Assembly (NCBI GenBank): GCA_039029395.1
Contig: JBCCGG010000013.1
Location: forward strand, 59,122-123,121
Reading direction: 5' to 3'
DNA length: 64,000 nucleotides
DNA from: JBCCGG01 sp039029395
GTDB taxonomy: Bacteria > Pseudomonadota > Alphaproteobacteria > Kiloniellales > JAKSDN01
Below, piece by piece: positions 44,613 through 53,045 of the stretch. Position 1 is the first letter of the stretch; each line of letters begins with the position of its first letter. The notes under the pieces were generated by a model. The model had not been told where the DNA came from. It worked only from the letters and a program-made list of their open reading frames with translations, and ran no database searches. The translations under genes and the position numbers were made by a program.

Positions 44613-45286
44613 GATTGCCACCCCTGAGTTTGAACTCTAGTTGGGCACCTGGCCGAGCGGGTCACGTACGTCCCATGGCGCAAGGCGCTAGATTTGATTC
44701 AACCTGAAGAACCACCCTCAATACCTTATAAAATACAGTAGGTCCGCCACCCAAGTAAGCGCAAACGAATACTATTCATACGACCTATGAGGCATCCTTC
44801 ATGGGCGTACCCGAGGTCCCTCGCAAGACGAGACGAGCGGGCCGTTCCCTGGGGTTGGCGGGTCACCGAAATGCTGAAGGAATGAACACGTGGCCAATGA
44901 AGATAAATGGATCAAGATTGTTGGCCAGGAGATCCATGGAAGATCTTGTGATGGCGTTCCTACGGGCCGGCGCCCCGAAGTTCACCCTGTGGCGCGCAGA
45001 TGTCATAATGCCGCTTCGCTGAGCCACACTGGGACTCCGACAAGAATGGCGGATTGAAGGAAGCACCCCCAATAGCGGCGCTAACGGCGCCGCACAGGTC
45101 AAGAACGGAGAGCCAGCACGAGACATTCAACTTAAAATCGTGATTGCGGACAAGTGGTCGAGCTGCGGACAACCAGATCTGTAAGTTCTGTCGGACCTTC
45201 CAGAGATACGGACCCCTTTGGCGTTGAGTGAAGGCCTCGATAGCCTCTAGAATGTCGCCGAAAATTGGTACCGCTCATGCCGGGCC
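44613..45286. other. Divergent intergenic region with probable regulatory sites
   Basis: 674 bp between the dehydrogenase (minus) and the LysR gene (plus). Contains the TGATTCAACCTGA sequence at 44695-44707 shared with the phnA leader and an AT-rich stretch at 44720-44780 with the small dyad GAATACTATTC. A 73-codon plus-strand frame at 44801-45022 is not supported by any family or start signal. Confidence 0.45.
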
Positions 45287-45304
45287 GTGTCCAGGAGCCG
45301 AGAG

Positions 45305-46243
45305 ATGCCGTTGCGTTTCCCGCCAGTTGCCGCACTTAGAGCGCTAGAGGTGTCCGCACGCCATCTGAGCTTTACCAAAGCTGCAGAGGAGATCGGCGTA
45401 ACTCAAAGTGCCATAAGCCACCAAATTCGCCACCTGGAAGACCTTTGGGGCTTGAAACTCTTCAACCGGCCGCCGGGCGGATTGGTCTTGACCCGCAATG
45501 GCCAAGCTTTGGCGGCGGTGGCACGAAACTTCCTCGATCAATTGTCGACTACACTGGACGATCTTCAGAACGAAGACACCAGAGTTCCATTAAGAGTAGA
45601 CACGCTTCAGTCATTTGCGGTGAAATGGTTGGTGCCTCGATTGCGTAAATTCTACGATCTCCATTCGGATGTTGATGTCTGGATCTCGACCCACGACGAG
45701 GTGATCGACATTGCCTCGCACGATATCGACGTCGCAATTCGGCTCGGCCATGGGGATTATCCCGGGCTCCATTCGACGCTACTTCTCAACGAATACGTCT
45801 TCCCCGTTTGCTCGCCCGAGTTCCTGAAACATCATCCGAAACCCGAACGGCCGGCGGATCTCCTGAGCTTGCCCCTTCTGTTGCGGTTAGGGGATCCCGC
45901 CCACCCCAACTGGGAGAATTGGTTTGAGAGAGCCGGTTTGACTCAGGTGATGCTGATTGAGGGACCGCGGTTTCCAGATTCCAACATGGCCTTGCAAGCT
46001 GCAATAGAAGGTCAAGGCGTTGCGCTGGCGCGGAGTGCCCATGTCGCCAGCGACCTGCGCGCCAAGCGCCTCGTCAAGCTCTTTGACATTCAATTTCCGT
46101 CGAGCGTCTCATATCATCTCGTCTGCCCCATGGCCTTGAAGGACACACCTAAGATCGTGACATTCCGTAATTGGATCACCGCCGAAGCGGTCGTCGCCCA
46201 GGCTGAATACGATGCGTTGGCCAGCCTCGACAAGGTTACCTAG
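45305..46243 (+). CDS. LysR-family regulator, GcvA-like
   Basis: 312 residues from the ATG at 45305 (GGAG 8-9 bp upstream; an in-frame GTG lies at 45287). HTH at about 10-70: FPPVAALRALEVSARHLSFT, EIGVTQSAISHQIRHLED, the GcvA-like subfamily signature. The effector domain begins near VPLRVDTLQSFAVKWLVP and includes VAIRLGHGDYPGL. Divergent from the aldehyde/hydroxyacid dehydrogenase and phnA genes, so probably their regulator; followed 67 bp later by a second EamA permease. Confidence 0.9.
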   Translation: MPLRFPPVAALRALEVSARHLSFTKAAEEIGVTQSAISHQIRHLEDLWGLKLFNRPPGGLVLTRNGQALAAVARNFLDQLSTTLDDLQNEDTRVPLRVDTLQSFAVKWLVPRLRKFYDLHSDVDVWISTHDEVIDIASHDIDVAIRLGHGDYPGLHSTLLLNEYVFPVCSPEFLKHHPKPERPADLLSLPLLLRLGDPAHPNWENWFERAGLTQVMLIEGPRFPDSNMALQAAIEGQGVALARSAHVASDLRAKRLVKLFDIQFPSSVSYHLVCPMALKDTPKIVTFRNWITAEAVVAQAEYDALASLDKVT

Positions 46244-46310
46244 CCGTTGATGCCCCAAGGGTCGGTCAGGTCATGACATCGCGAACCAGATTGGGTGCTG
46301 TCATTCAGCC

Positions 46311-47165
46311 ATGTCTCCGACCGTCATAGCATTGGTCCTTGCGGCCGCTGTTATGCACGCGGTCTGGAACGCGGTCGTTAAGGTCGACACCGATCGTCTC
46401 ATGACGATGGCTCTGGTGATCACGACAACGGGGCTGCTTTCACCCGTTATCTTCCTCCTCGGCGACTTTCCATCGGCAGCAAGTTGGCCCTACATCATCG
46501 CATCGGCAATTCTCAACAATGCATACTTCTTCCTATTGATTCTCGCTTACAAGGTTGGAGATCTGTCGCACGCTTACCCGCTGGCACGAGGCTCCGCTCC
46601 ACTCATGGTCGCTCTTGGAGCAGCGGTCTTCGCCGGCGAGAGCCTACGTCCCCTCGAGGTGTTGGGCGTCCTTGTGGTCAGCGGGGCCATCATCAGCCTT
46701 ATGCTGGTCAGAGGAGATGGCAGTCGAATGAGTTGGCCAAAACTCATCTATCCTCTTGCGACCGGCCTAATGATTGCCAGCTACACGGTTGTCGATGGTA
46801 TCGGCGTGCGTTTATCCGGCAGCCCAGCTGGCTACATTGGCGCTCTCTTCATGCTTAGCCCGATACCAATATTGATCATCGCGTATCTATGTCGTGGTCC
46901 GAGGTTTTGGCAGTACTTGAAGTCGAGCTGGCAGCGGGGTGTGGCTGGGGGGGTCCTGAATCTCGGCTCCTACGGGCTGGCAATTTGGGCCCTTAGTTTA
47001 GGCGCCATGGCCTACGTGTCAGCGCTCCGCGAAACCAGTGTGATCATTGCCGCCTTGATCGGCGCGCGGCTTCTACACGAGCCCTTCGGGGCGCGTCGGA
47101 TCGTTGCCGCGGTCATGGTGGTTGTCGGTGTGATCATCATGAGTCTGCCGAGCGGCCAGTGGTGA
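46311..47165 (+). CDS. EamA/DMT-family transporter
   Basis: 284 residues, ten TM helices in two repeats: VMHAVWNAVVKV at the first helix, LAYKVGDLSHAYPLARGSAPL in half one and YGLAIWALSLGAMAYVSALRET in half two. Downstream of the LysR regulator on the same strand. The pairing of a LysR and an EamA permease near a phosphonate enzyme cluster repeats the arrangement at 25.9-27.7 kb, which suggests export of a related metabolite, though the two permeases are not close in sequence. Confidence 0.86.
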   Translation: MSPTVIALVLAAAVMHAVWNAVVKVDTDRLMTMALVITTTGLLSPVIFLLGDFPSAASWPYIIASAILNNAYFFLLILAYKVGDLSHAYPLARGSAPLMVALGAAVFAGESLRPLEVLGVLVVSGAIISLMLVRGDGSRMSWPKLIYPLATGLMIASYTVVDGIGVRLSGSPAGYIGALFMLSPIPILIIAYLCRGPRFWQYLKSSWQRGVAGGVLNLGSYGLAIWALSLGAMAYVSALRETSVIIAALIGARLLHEPFGARRIVAAVMVVVGVIIMSLPSGQW

Positions 47166-47198
47166 TTAGGCGGTGCGCCTAAAGATCCGTCGCTCCCG

Positions 47199-47969
47199 TC
47201 ACAAACTGCTGGCCAAGAAGGCATGCAGATCAGGCCCCCACACCAGGGAGCCGGTCGACCCAAAACCGTGACCTTCGCTTTCGGTCGCACCCCAGGCGGG
47301 ATAAACTCGGTGTGTAAATGTCTTTCCGGCAGCCCTTAAGGCGCCGGCGAGATCTTTGCTGGCGGCGAGGTCAAAGTCGTTCCCTGCTTGAGCCAAAAAA
47401 AATGGCTGCGCCATGGTTGTTGCGGCCCGCCGCATTTTGGCGCGCAACTTGGGATGGCTTGACCATTGCCGCGCACCACCGGAAAAGCTCGCACAACAGG
47501 CGACTGTCGGATCTAGCGATGCAGCCAAGAGACTGACGATCCCGCCTCTCGAAACCCCGCTCAGGGCAATTCGATTTGGATCGATCTCAGCCCGCCCCCT
47601 CAGATAGGCAACGGCGGCCTGAAGGTCCTCGCACTCTTCGTCGAGGCGCTCCGTGATCTGTTCGTCATACTCTTTACTGCCCAATGGCGCCCAGACGGCT
47701 TGTTTCAGCGGCGTGCCCGAAGAGCGCCCATAGCCGCGGCGATGCGGAAAGAAAAACCCGTACCCCCAAGACGTCATGAGGGCGGCAATTTGGGGGCAGG
47801 AAACCTGGCGGCTTCCAGGATGAAGATCGCTTCCGTGATTGTTGACGATGCAAGCCAGTGGCCTTCGCCCTTTGGGAAGATAGAGATAGCCCGTCAACAC
47901 CCCATCTGGACCGTGAAACTCTATCTCTTCGGGCGCAAATGACGCACCGCTTGGCAAATCACGCTTCAT
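47199..47969 (-). CDS. Alpha/beta hydrolase, dienelactone hydrolase-like
   Basis: 256 residues, cytoplasmic. Nucleophile elbow GVSRGGIVSLL (Ser about 142), acid Asp in AQAGNDFD and catalytic His in SEGHGFGS. An oxyanion strand VNNHGSDLHPGSR and HRRGYGRS complete the fold. Substrate not readable; carboxyl ester or lactone. Convergent with the EamA permease (33 bp apart) and outside the recognisable operons. Confidence 0.82.
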   Translation of the reverse strand: MKRDLPSGASFAPEEIEFHGPDGVLTGYLYLPKGRRPLACIVNNHGSDLHPGSRQVSCPQIAALMTSWGYGFFFPHRRGYGRSSGTPLKQAVWAPLGSKEYDEQITERLDEECEDLQAAVAYLRGRAEIDPNRIALSGVSRGGIVSLLAASLDPTVACCASFSGGARQWSSHPKLRAKMRRAATTMAQPFFLAQAGNDFDLAASKDLAGALRAAGKTFTHRVYPAWGATESEGHGFGSTGSLVWGPDLHAFLASSL

Positions 47970-48030
47970 TCCCGCTTACCCGATGCCGCCAGCGAGCCAA
48001 AGCCTACGCGCGCGCGACGAACAGGTCTAC

Positions 48031-48906
48031 CTAGTGAGATAGCAAAACTGGTATTTTGGCATCACTGAGTATGGTGGAGGTTACCGACCCCAATACGCGT
48101 TCGCGCAGTCCCGACCGACCGTAAGCCCCCATCACCAAGAGGTCGCAAGCCAGATCTGCGGCCGTTGAAAGCAGTGCGTCGCTCAGCTTGGTGTGCTTTT
48201 TCGTCGTGATGTGCAGCGGTTCCGCCGCGATACCGTGCCGCGCCAGGTGTTCGCAGATGCCGGAGCCCGTTCTCTGTCCGCGAAACTCCGATTCGATGTT
48301 CACTGCGACGACCTTAACCTCCTTGGCTGACCTGAGAAAGGGCCGGGCATTGTGCACGGCCCGTAGCGCCACGGGGCTGCGGTCCCACGCGATCATGATG
48401 CGATCAGCGAGGCTTTTGAATTCGATCCTAAGGGGCACGACCATGACGGCGTGGCCCACGGAGTGGAGCAATAGATCGGTCGCCGCGTGGCCATGAACAC
48501 GCGTGATCTCAGAATCGAACTGCCCAACTATGGCAACATCGCAGAACCGGGCGTAGCGCGTGAGCGCATCGGGTAGTGACTCCTCGGCGACGATCCAATC
48601 GCCCGAGACTCCCGAGCGCTTGAGGTGCCGCTTGAACCCATTCTCCCACTGCGAGACCTCTTTTCGGCCCCGCTCGACCAGCTCTTTATGCGACTCTTCG
48701 GCCTTTCGCGATTCGGCGGACATGAGTCCCGGGTTTGACATATGGTACCAGGCAGATCGTGTTTGCTGGGAAAGGACTCGGGGCGGAGCGACGAGCAGGC
48801 CAGTCAACACAGCTTCATGCTTCTTCGCTAGATCGACGGCCAGGTTCAATCGTGTATCGGAGGATCCACTGTCATCAAGCTGAACAATGATGTCTTTGAG
48901 GGGCAT
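48031..48906 (-). CDS. Universal stress protein with two Usp domains
   Basis: 291 residues from the ATG at 48906 (GGA 7 bp upstream); the frame extends to 48954. First domain: KDIIVQLDDSGSSDTRLNLAV to about 145; second: RIMIAWDRSPVALRAVHNARPFL, ending in VMGAYGRSGLRERVLGSVTSTIL, which contains the G-x2-G-x9-G(S/T) ATP-binding pattern. The first domain lacks the complete pattern. Cytoplasmic stress-related nucleotide-binding protein. Isolated from neighbours by a 400-bp gap. Confidence 0.9.
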   Translation of the reverse strand: MPLKDIIVQLDDSGSSDTRLNLAVDLAKKHEAVLTGLLVAPPRVLSQQTRSAWYHMSNPGLMSAESRKAEESHKELVERGRKEVSQWENGFKRHLKRSGVSGDWIVAEESLPDALTRYARFCDVAIVGQFDSEITRVHGHAATDLLLHSVGHAVMVVPLRIEFKSLADRIMIAWDRSPVALRAVHNARPFLRSAKEVKVVAVNIESEFRGQRTGSGICEHLARHGIAAEPLHITTKKHTKLSDALLSTAADLACDLLVMGAYGRSGLRERVLGSVTSTILSDAKIPVLLSH

Positions 48907-49306
48907 GAATGTTTCCGTAGGTGAGCGAAGGGCTTGATCTAATTGAGATCTCAAGAGCCATTCAATCCCTATGCGCCACTATGTCCAATTGGAAAATCCA
49001 ATAGAATTCATTGGCTTTGGCAATTCGTGGGACCCCATCGCCAGGCAATAGCTGGCGTGTATCGCCCCGCGTGGTAGGCGCATTCGGCACGAAGCTTGAT
49101 CTTGGCCGAGTTCGCTAAAAACTGGACGTCCCAAAGAGATTCCAGAGGCATAACTCCGCTCCTTCGGACAAGGTCGAGGGGTGGCACATACCATTGGCAC
49201 CTTTGCGTGGACGCTCAGAAGCTTCGTATCAGAGATTTTGGTATCAACCCTCGCAAGAGGTTGGCACAATCTGTAGGACTGAGCACAGGCGAGTGGTTAG
49301 AGACCT
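48907..49306. other. 400-bp intergenic region, no supported gene
   Basis: Between the divergent Usp and DprA-like genes. Overlapping short frames on both strands have no family. A CCAAT-rich AT patch at 48985-49020 may hold promoter elements. No tRNA or repeat recognised. Confidence 0.35.
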
Positions 49307-50503
49307 TTGCTTGATTTTGCATCTATCAGTCCAGAGACCAAAGTCGCGCTCCTACTTTGTAATCGACTAGGGGTAACGGTCGGTCGCGCCGACACCCTAT
49401 CACCAGCCGAATTTAGAACCCTCACCCGGTGGTTGGATCAGCATAAAGTTCCCTTGCCAGCCCTGGGTCGGGAAACATGCTCTGCTTTCGCCGCCGAGGA
49501 TGACCTCGGCAGTCTTTCCGGAGCGCGAATAGCAGGATTGCTCGGTCGCACGCCGGAGTTGGTGCGCTGCCTGGCGCACTGGTCTGAGTTGGGCATCTGG
49601 GTGATTGGAGAAAGTGATGCGGATTATCCCTCACGGCTCACCCAGCACTTGAAAACATCAGCCCCACCATTGCTCTATGGCAGCGGGAACAGGGGTCTGC
49701 TTCGTCAAGGTGGTATCTGCGTGGTTGGGTCGCGTGACAGTTCGGACAACGGGCTCAACTTCGCCAGATCCTTTGGCACGCGATGCGCTTCCGAGGGATT
49801 GACTGTCGTATCCAGCGACATGCGAGGCGTGGACAGAGAGGTCATTTCCGCCGCGCTCAGCCGCGAGGGAAAGATCATCTGCGTGTTGTCGGATAGCTTG
49901 GAAAAAACCTTGAGTTCCAATCGTTTTCGCGAGTTTCTGAACGAAGACTGCTTGGCTTTGGTAACACCCTATTCGCCCGAGGTGCGATTTCGCGTCGGCA
50001 ATGCCGTTCGGGTCAATCGCTACCAGTACTGCCTGTCGGATATCGCGATCATCGTCGAGACGAGGCGCAAGGGAGGCCTTTGGACCGGCGCGGAGGAAAA
50101 CAGGCGCCAGGATTGGGTCCCAGGCTTTGTCCGCGCCGGCGGGAGTGTACCATTGGGCAACACCGCACTGCTGCACCTGGGATACTTGCCGCTTAGTGAC
50201 GATGAAGTCGACGCAGCTGAGAGCGTACAGGAGCTTTTGCTCTCACGTTTAGCAGGTCGCGGTTCATCGGACCGACGATCACCGTCGAGGCCAGCTCAAG
50301 CGCAGCCAGACCATGACCTGTTCGAGCACTTTTTGGTCTGTTGGTCGGCGCAGCTCGGGATGAAGGCGGTTTTGCCAACCGAGGTAGCGCGCGTGCTTGA
50401 GCTAGAGGCAGAGCAGGTGAATTCCTGGATCGATCGGGGCCTACGGGAAGACCATCTGGAGCTCCAGGGTGAGAAACGGGTCAAACGAACCAGGTCGAGT
50501 TAG
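49307..50503 (+). CDS. Divergent DprA/Smf-like Rossmann-fold protein
   Basis: 398 residues with a TTG start at 49307, so the beginning is uncertain. The N-terminal 70 residues are helical (HhH-like); residues about 105-300 match the DprA Rossmann fold: DADYPSRLTQHLKTSAPPLLY, GGICVVGSRDSSDNGL, EGLTVVSSDMRGVDRE, and NRYQYCLSDIAIIVETRRKGG. The canonical SG-x-ARGID motif is changed to SSDMRGVD. The last 60 residues look like a winged helix. DprA loads RecA on incoming ssDNA; non-canonical relatives occur in other contexts, so this may be a paralogue with another role. Confidence 0.72.
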   Translation: MLDFASISPETKVALLLCNRLGVTVGRADTLSPAEFRTLTRWLDQHKVPLPALGRETCSAFAAEDDLGSLSGARIAGLLGRTPELVRCLAHWSELGIWVIGESDADYPSRLTQHLKTSAPPLLYGSGNRGLLRQGGICVVGSRDSSDNGLNFARSFGTRCASEGLTVVSSDMRGVDREVISAALSREGKIICVLSDSLEKTLSSNRFREFLNEDCLALVTPYSPEVRFRVGNAVRVNRYQYCLSDIAIIVETRRKGGLWTGAEENRRQDWVPGFVRAGGSVPLGNTALLHLGYLPLSDDEVDAAESVQELLLSRLAGRGSSDRRSPSRPAQAQPDHDLFEHFLVCWSAQLGMKAVLPTEVARVLELEAEQVNSWIDRGLREDHLELQGEKRVKRTRSS

Positions 50504-50511
50504 TTCCACTA

Positions 50512-52398
50512 TCAAGCTGGGAGCTTTTCGGGCTTGGAGCTTCCAAGATTACATGCCTCGACAAAAATATCTTGAAATTCGGGTCGCGTAGCGAGCGATA
50601 CATGGTGAATTGTGCGTGCCAGCTCTTCTGCCTTTTGGCGCTCGGTTTCAGAAAGGAGAGCCAGTTGAGCGCCGATGTGCGCGGCATTTCCCTGAAAGCT
50701 AATCCTTTCCAATGGGAGGTCGGGGATGAGTCGAATCCGCACCGCGCTTTCGATGTCGATGTAGGAGCCAAACCCGCCGCAGATCATCAGCTCCGCCAAG
50801 TCATCGTCGTTGGTGCTCATAAGCTCCTGCAACATCAAAACGCCGGCATAAATCGCCGCTTTGGCAAGCTGCAATTGACGGATGTCCATCTGAGTCAGAA
50901 CGATGCTCTCGTCCTTGCCGCTTTCCCCCGCTTGAACCAGCAGAAACGCACGGATCTTCCCCTGCGACACGAAGCGCGCTGCCAGCGCGGGTGGCAGCGA
51001 ATCAAATTCCTTGTCGCGGAAGCGCCCCATTGTATTGAGGATACCAGCATCCAACATCTTGGCGACGAGGTCGATCAACCCCGACCCGCAGATACCGATA
51101 GGCGGCAGGTCGCCAACGACACCGAGATGAACGTCCTCATCGATTGTCGCCTTCTCGATCGCGCCGAGGGCGGCTCTCATGCCGTGCTGAATCTGACCAC
51201 CTTCGAGAGCGGGACCGGCCGGGGCCGAACAAGCCATCAGGCCGGCTTTGGAGCCCATGACTACCTCGCCATTGGTGCCAATATCGACCAAGGCGCGAAC
51301 TTCATCGCTTTGGTAGATCTTGGTCGCCAGGATTGCCGCCATTGTGTCCGCGCCGACAAATCCGGCAACGATAGGCAGCAGGCAAACCTGCGCGTTCGGC
51401 GCACGTTTTAAGGGGATATCTTTGGCCGGAATGACCAGGCCATCAGAGACCGTCGGAGCGTAGGGTGCCAAACCGACATATGAGGTGTCGATGCCGAGAA
51501 ACAGGTGATGCATGCAGGTGTTGCCAACAACGACGATCTTGTAGATATCGTCACCGGTGACGTTGGCCTTTTCGCAAGCCTCGTCTATGAACTCGTTGAC
51601 GATAGAAAGAACGCGACCGCGAAGCACGGCGATTTTCTTCTCATCGAACTGACCATAGGCCAACCGCGACATCAGGTCAGCGCCGTAAACCGCCTGTGGA
51701 TTGACATTGCTGACGCTGGCCAACTCCTCGCCGCTCGTCAAGTCGATCAATGTGCCAACGATCGATGTTGTACCAATATCGAAGGCCATTCCGAAGATCT
51801 GATCCGAGTTGTGGCCTGCCTCGAGGTTGATGATATCGTCGTTGAAGCAAGTCACCGTTACCTTGCCGGAGTCACCCCGGAGCAAATTCGGTAGTCTTCG
51901 CAATAGGTCCATTGGCAGACGGCGTACGATGTTGTCGGGCAAGGCATCGCAAACTGCATCGACATCGCTCGATTGTTCATTTTCATCCAACGGTATCGCG
52001 GCAACAATCTTGTACTTCCGGACACCTGGGTCAAAAACGTAGTCACGCCTGGAGGAGTCTATGCTGTCACCGCGAATCTGATGGCCAGTTTCGGAAGATG
52101 GCGGCGCCGGGAGCACCCTGCCATCGGCGATCACGCGGGTTTGGCAAGCAAGACGGTAGTTTTCTTGGACATCGTCGTGTCCGAGCTGAACGCGGTCTTG
52201 CACGGTCGGTGGAGAGAAGCCGCCGGAAACGAGCTTAACGCGACAGCTGCGGCACCGGCCGCGGCGCCCGCAGGTTGCCGTGATATCGCAACCGGCTTCT
52301 GTTGCGGCGTCGAGCAACAGCGTGCCAACCGCGACTCGAGATGAACACTCGCCCCCCGACTCTGATTTCTCGAACCCAACGGTCACAGTCTCAGCCAT
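50512..52398 (-). CDS. Corrinoid protein reductive activase (RamA-like, [2Fe-2S] plus ASKHA ATPase)
   Basis: ATP-dependent reactivation of Co(II) corrinoid to Co(I) in methyltransferase systems. 628 residues from the ATG at 52398 (AAGGAC upstream). N-terminal plant-type ferredoxin, CDITATCGRRGRCRSC and distal Cys in YRLACQTR; a linker domain follows, then the ASKHA fold starting at GMAFDIGTTSIVGTLID, with IVVVGNTCMHHLFLG, ALVDIGTNGEVVMGS and ICGGFGSYIDIE. Convergent with the DprA-like gene and divergent from a small gene that precedes the methyltransferase. Confidence 0.92.
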   Translation of the reverse strand: MAETVTVGFEKSESGGECSSRVAVGTLLLDAATEAGCDITATCGRRGRCRSCRVKLVSGGFSPPTVQDRVQLGHDDVQENYRLACQTRVIADGRVLPAPPSSETGHQIRGDSIDSSRRDYVFDPGVRKYKIVAAIPLDENEQSSDVDAVCDALPDNIVRRLPMDLLRRLPNLLRGDSGKVTVTCFNDDIINLEAGHNSDQIFGMAFDIGTTSIVGTLIDLTSGEELASVSNVNPQAVYGADLMSRLAYGQFDEKKIAVLRGRVLSIVNEFIDEACEKANVTGDDIYKIVVVGNTCMHHLFLGIDTSYVGLAPYAPTVSDGLVIPAKDIPLKRAPNAQVCLLPIVAGFVGADTMAAILATKIYQSDEVRALVDIGTNGEVVMGSKAGLMACSAPAGPALEGGQIQHGMRAALGAIEKATIDEDVHLGVVGDLPPIGICGSGLIDLVAKMLDAGILNTMGRFRDKEFDSLPPALAARFVSQGKIRAFLLVQAGESGKDESIVLTQMDIRQLQLAKAAIYAGVLMLQELMSTNDDDLAELMICGGFGSYIDIESAVRIRLIPDLPLERISFQGNAAHIGAQLALLSETERQKAEELARTIHHVSLATRPEFQDIFVEACNLGSSKPEKLPA

Positions 52399-52560
52399 GT
52401 GGTCCTTTCTATCACTCACCAGCCTTTCAAAGGAACAGATTTCGGATGATTTCTTGTGTTTGCGTATTGCGCTCACATATGTCAAGCGGACACCGAATAG
52501 CATATGGTGAAATGTCAACTTTGATGGCCACGAAGAGAACTGGGTCAACCGGAAGAGACG
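52399..52560. promoter_or_regulatory. Divergent promoter region of the activase and small gene
   Basis: 162 bp. Holds two CATATG palindromes (52476-52481 and 52501-52506, 25 bp apart) and two copies of ATGTCAA (starting 52479 and 52512). Direct-repeat spacing of roughly 2.5 helical turns and position between divergent genes fit a regulator binding site, possibly for the adjacent 160-residue protein. Confidence 0.4.
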
Positions 52561-53043
52561 ATGGAAAGAGATCAACGCAAGCGGCTTTGGACCCCACAAT
52601 CGGCAAGCGCTTACTGGAAAGAAAAGCACGATCAGGAGCTCGAGGCCGTTGCCAAGCGAGACGGGAAGGACGTCGCGCGGAAGATCGATGAGGTTCTGGC
52701 CAGCCTGTCAGGTGACGAGCGCGAAGTCCTCGAGCTGTTGCTGCTCAAGCGTATGGCGAGCGTAATCGCCCTCTATGAAACAAGCGTTCTTGGTCGTCTT
52801 CAGGAAAAAGGATTGCTGCAGCCGCGGCTCGGTGTCGGCACCATCTTGATGCAGAACATGGAGACATGCTTTTCGGTGCCGCGCGCAGTTTGGGCGGAGC
52901 TCGAGGCGCGCCGAGACCGCTTTGTCGACAAGGATGCTTCAGAGGACATCTTGGAGGCGCGGATCTCAGCTCTTGTAGCCAAATTCGAGAATGCGCTGCA
53001 GCCGGTCGACATAGAGCAAATGCCACCGGTTACCCAGACATAG
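52561..53043 (+). CDS. Small putative DNA-binding regulator
   Basis: 160 residues, no firm family. Strongly helical, with a central stretch (EVLELLLLKRMASVIALYE, then VLGRLQEKGLLQPRLGVGTIL) resembling a winged-helix pattern in which LQEKGLL precedes the wing. The beginning is basic (MERDQRKRLWTPQSASAYWK). It is the only plus-strand gene within the minus-strand methyltransferase cluster and faces the activase promoter, as an autoregulator would. Ends 3 bp before the methyltransferase stop. Confidence 0.55.
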   Translation: MERDQRKRLWTPQSASAYWKEKHDQELEAVAKRDGKDVARKIDEVLASLSGDEREVLELLLLKRMASVIALYETSVLGRLQEKGLLQPRLGVGTILMQNMETCFSVPRAVWAELEARRDRFVDKDASEDILEARISALVAKFENALQPVDIEQMPPVTQT

Positions 53044-53045
53044 CC

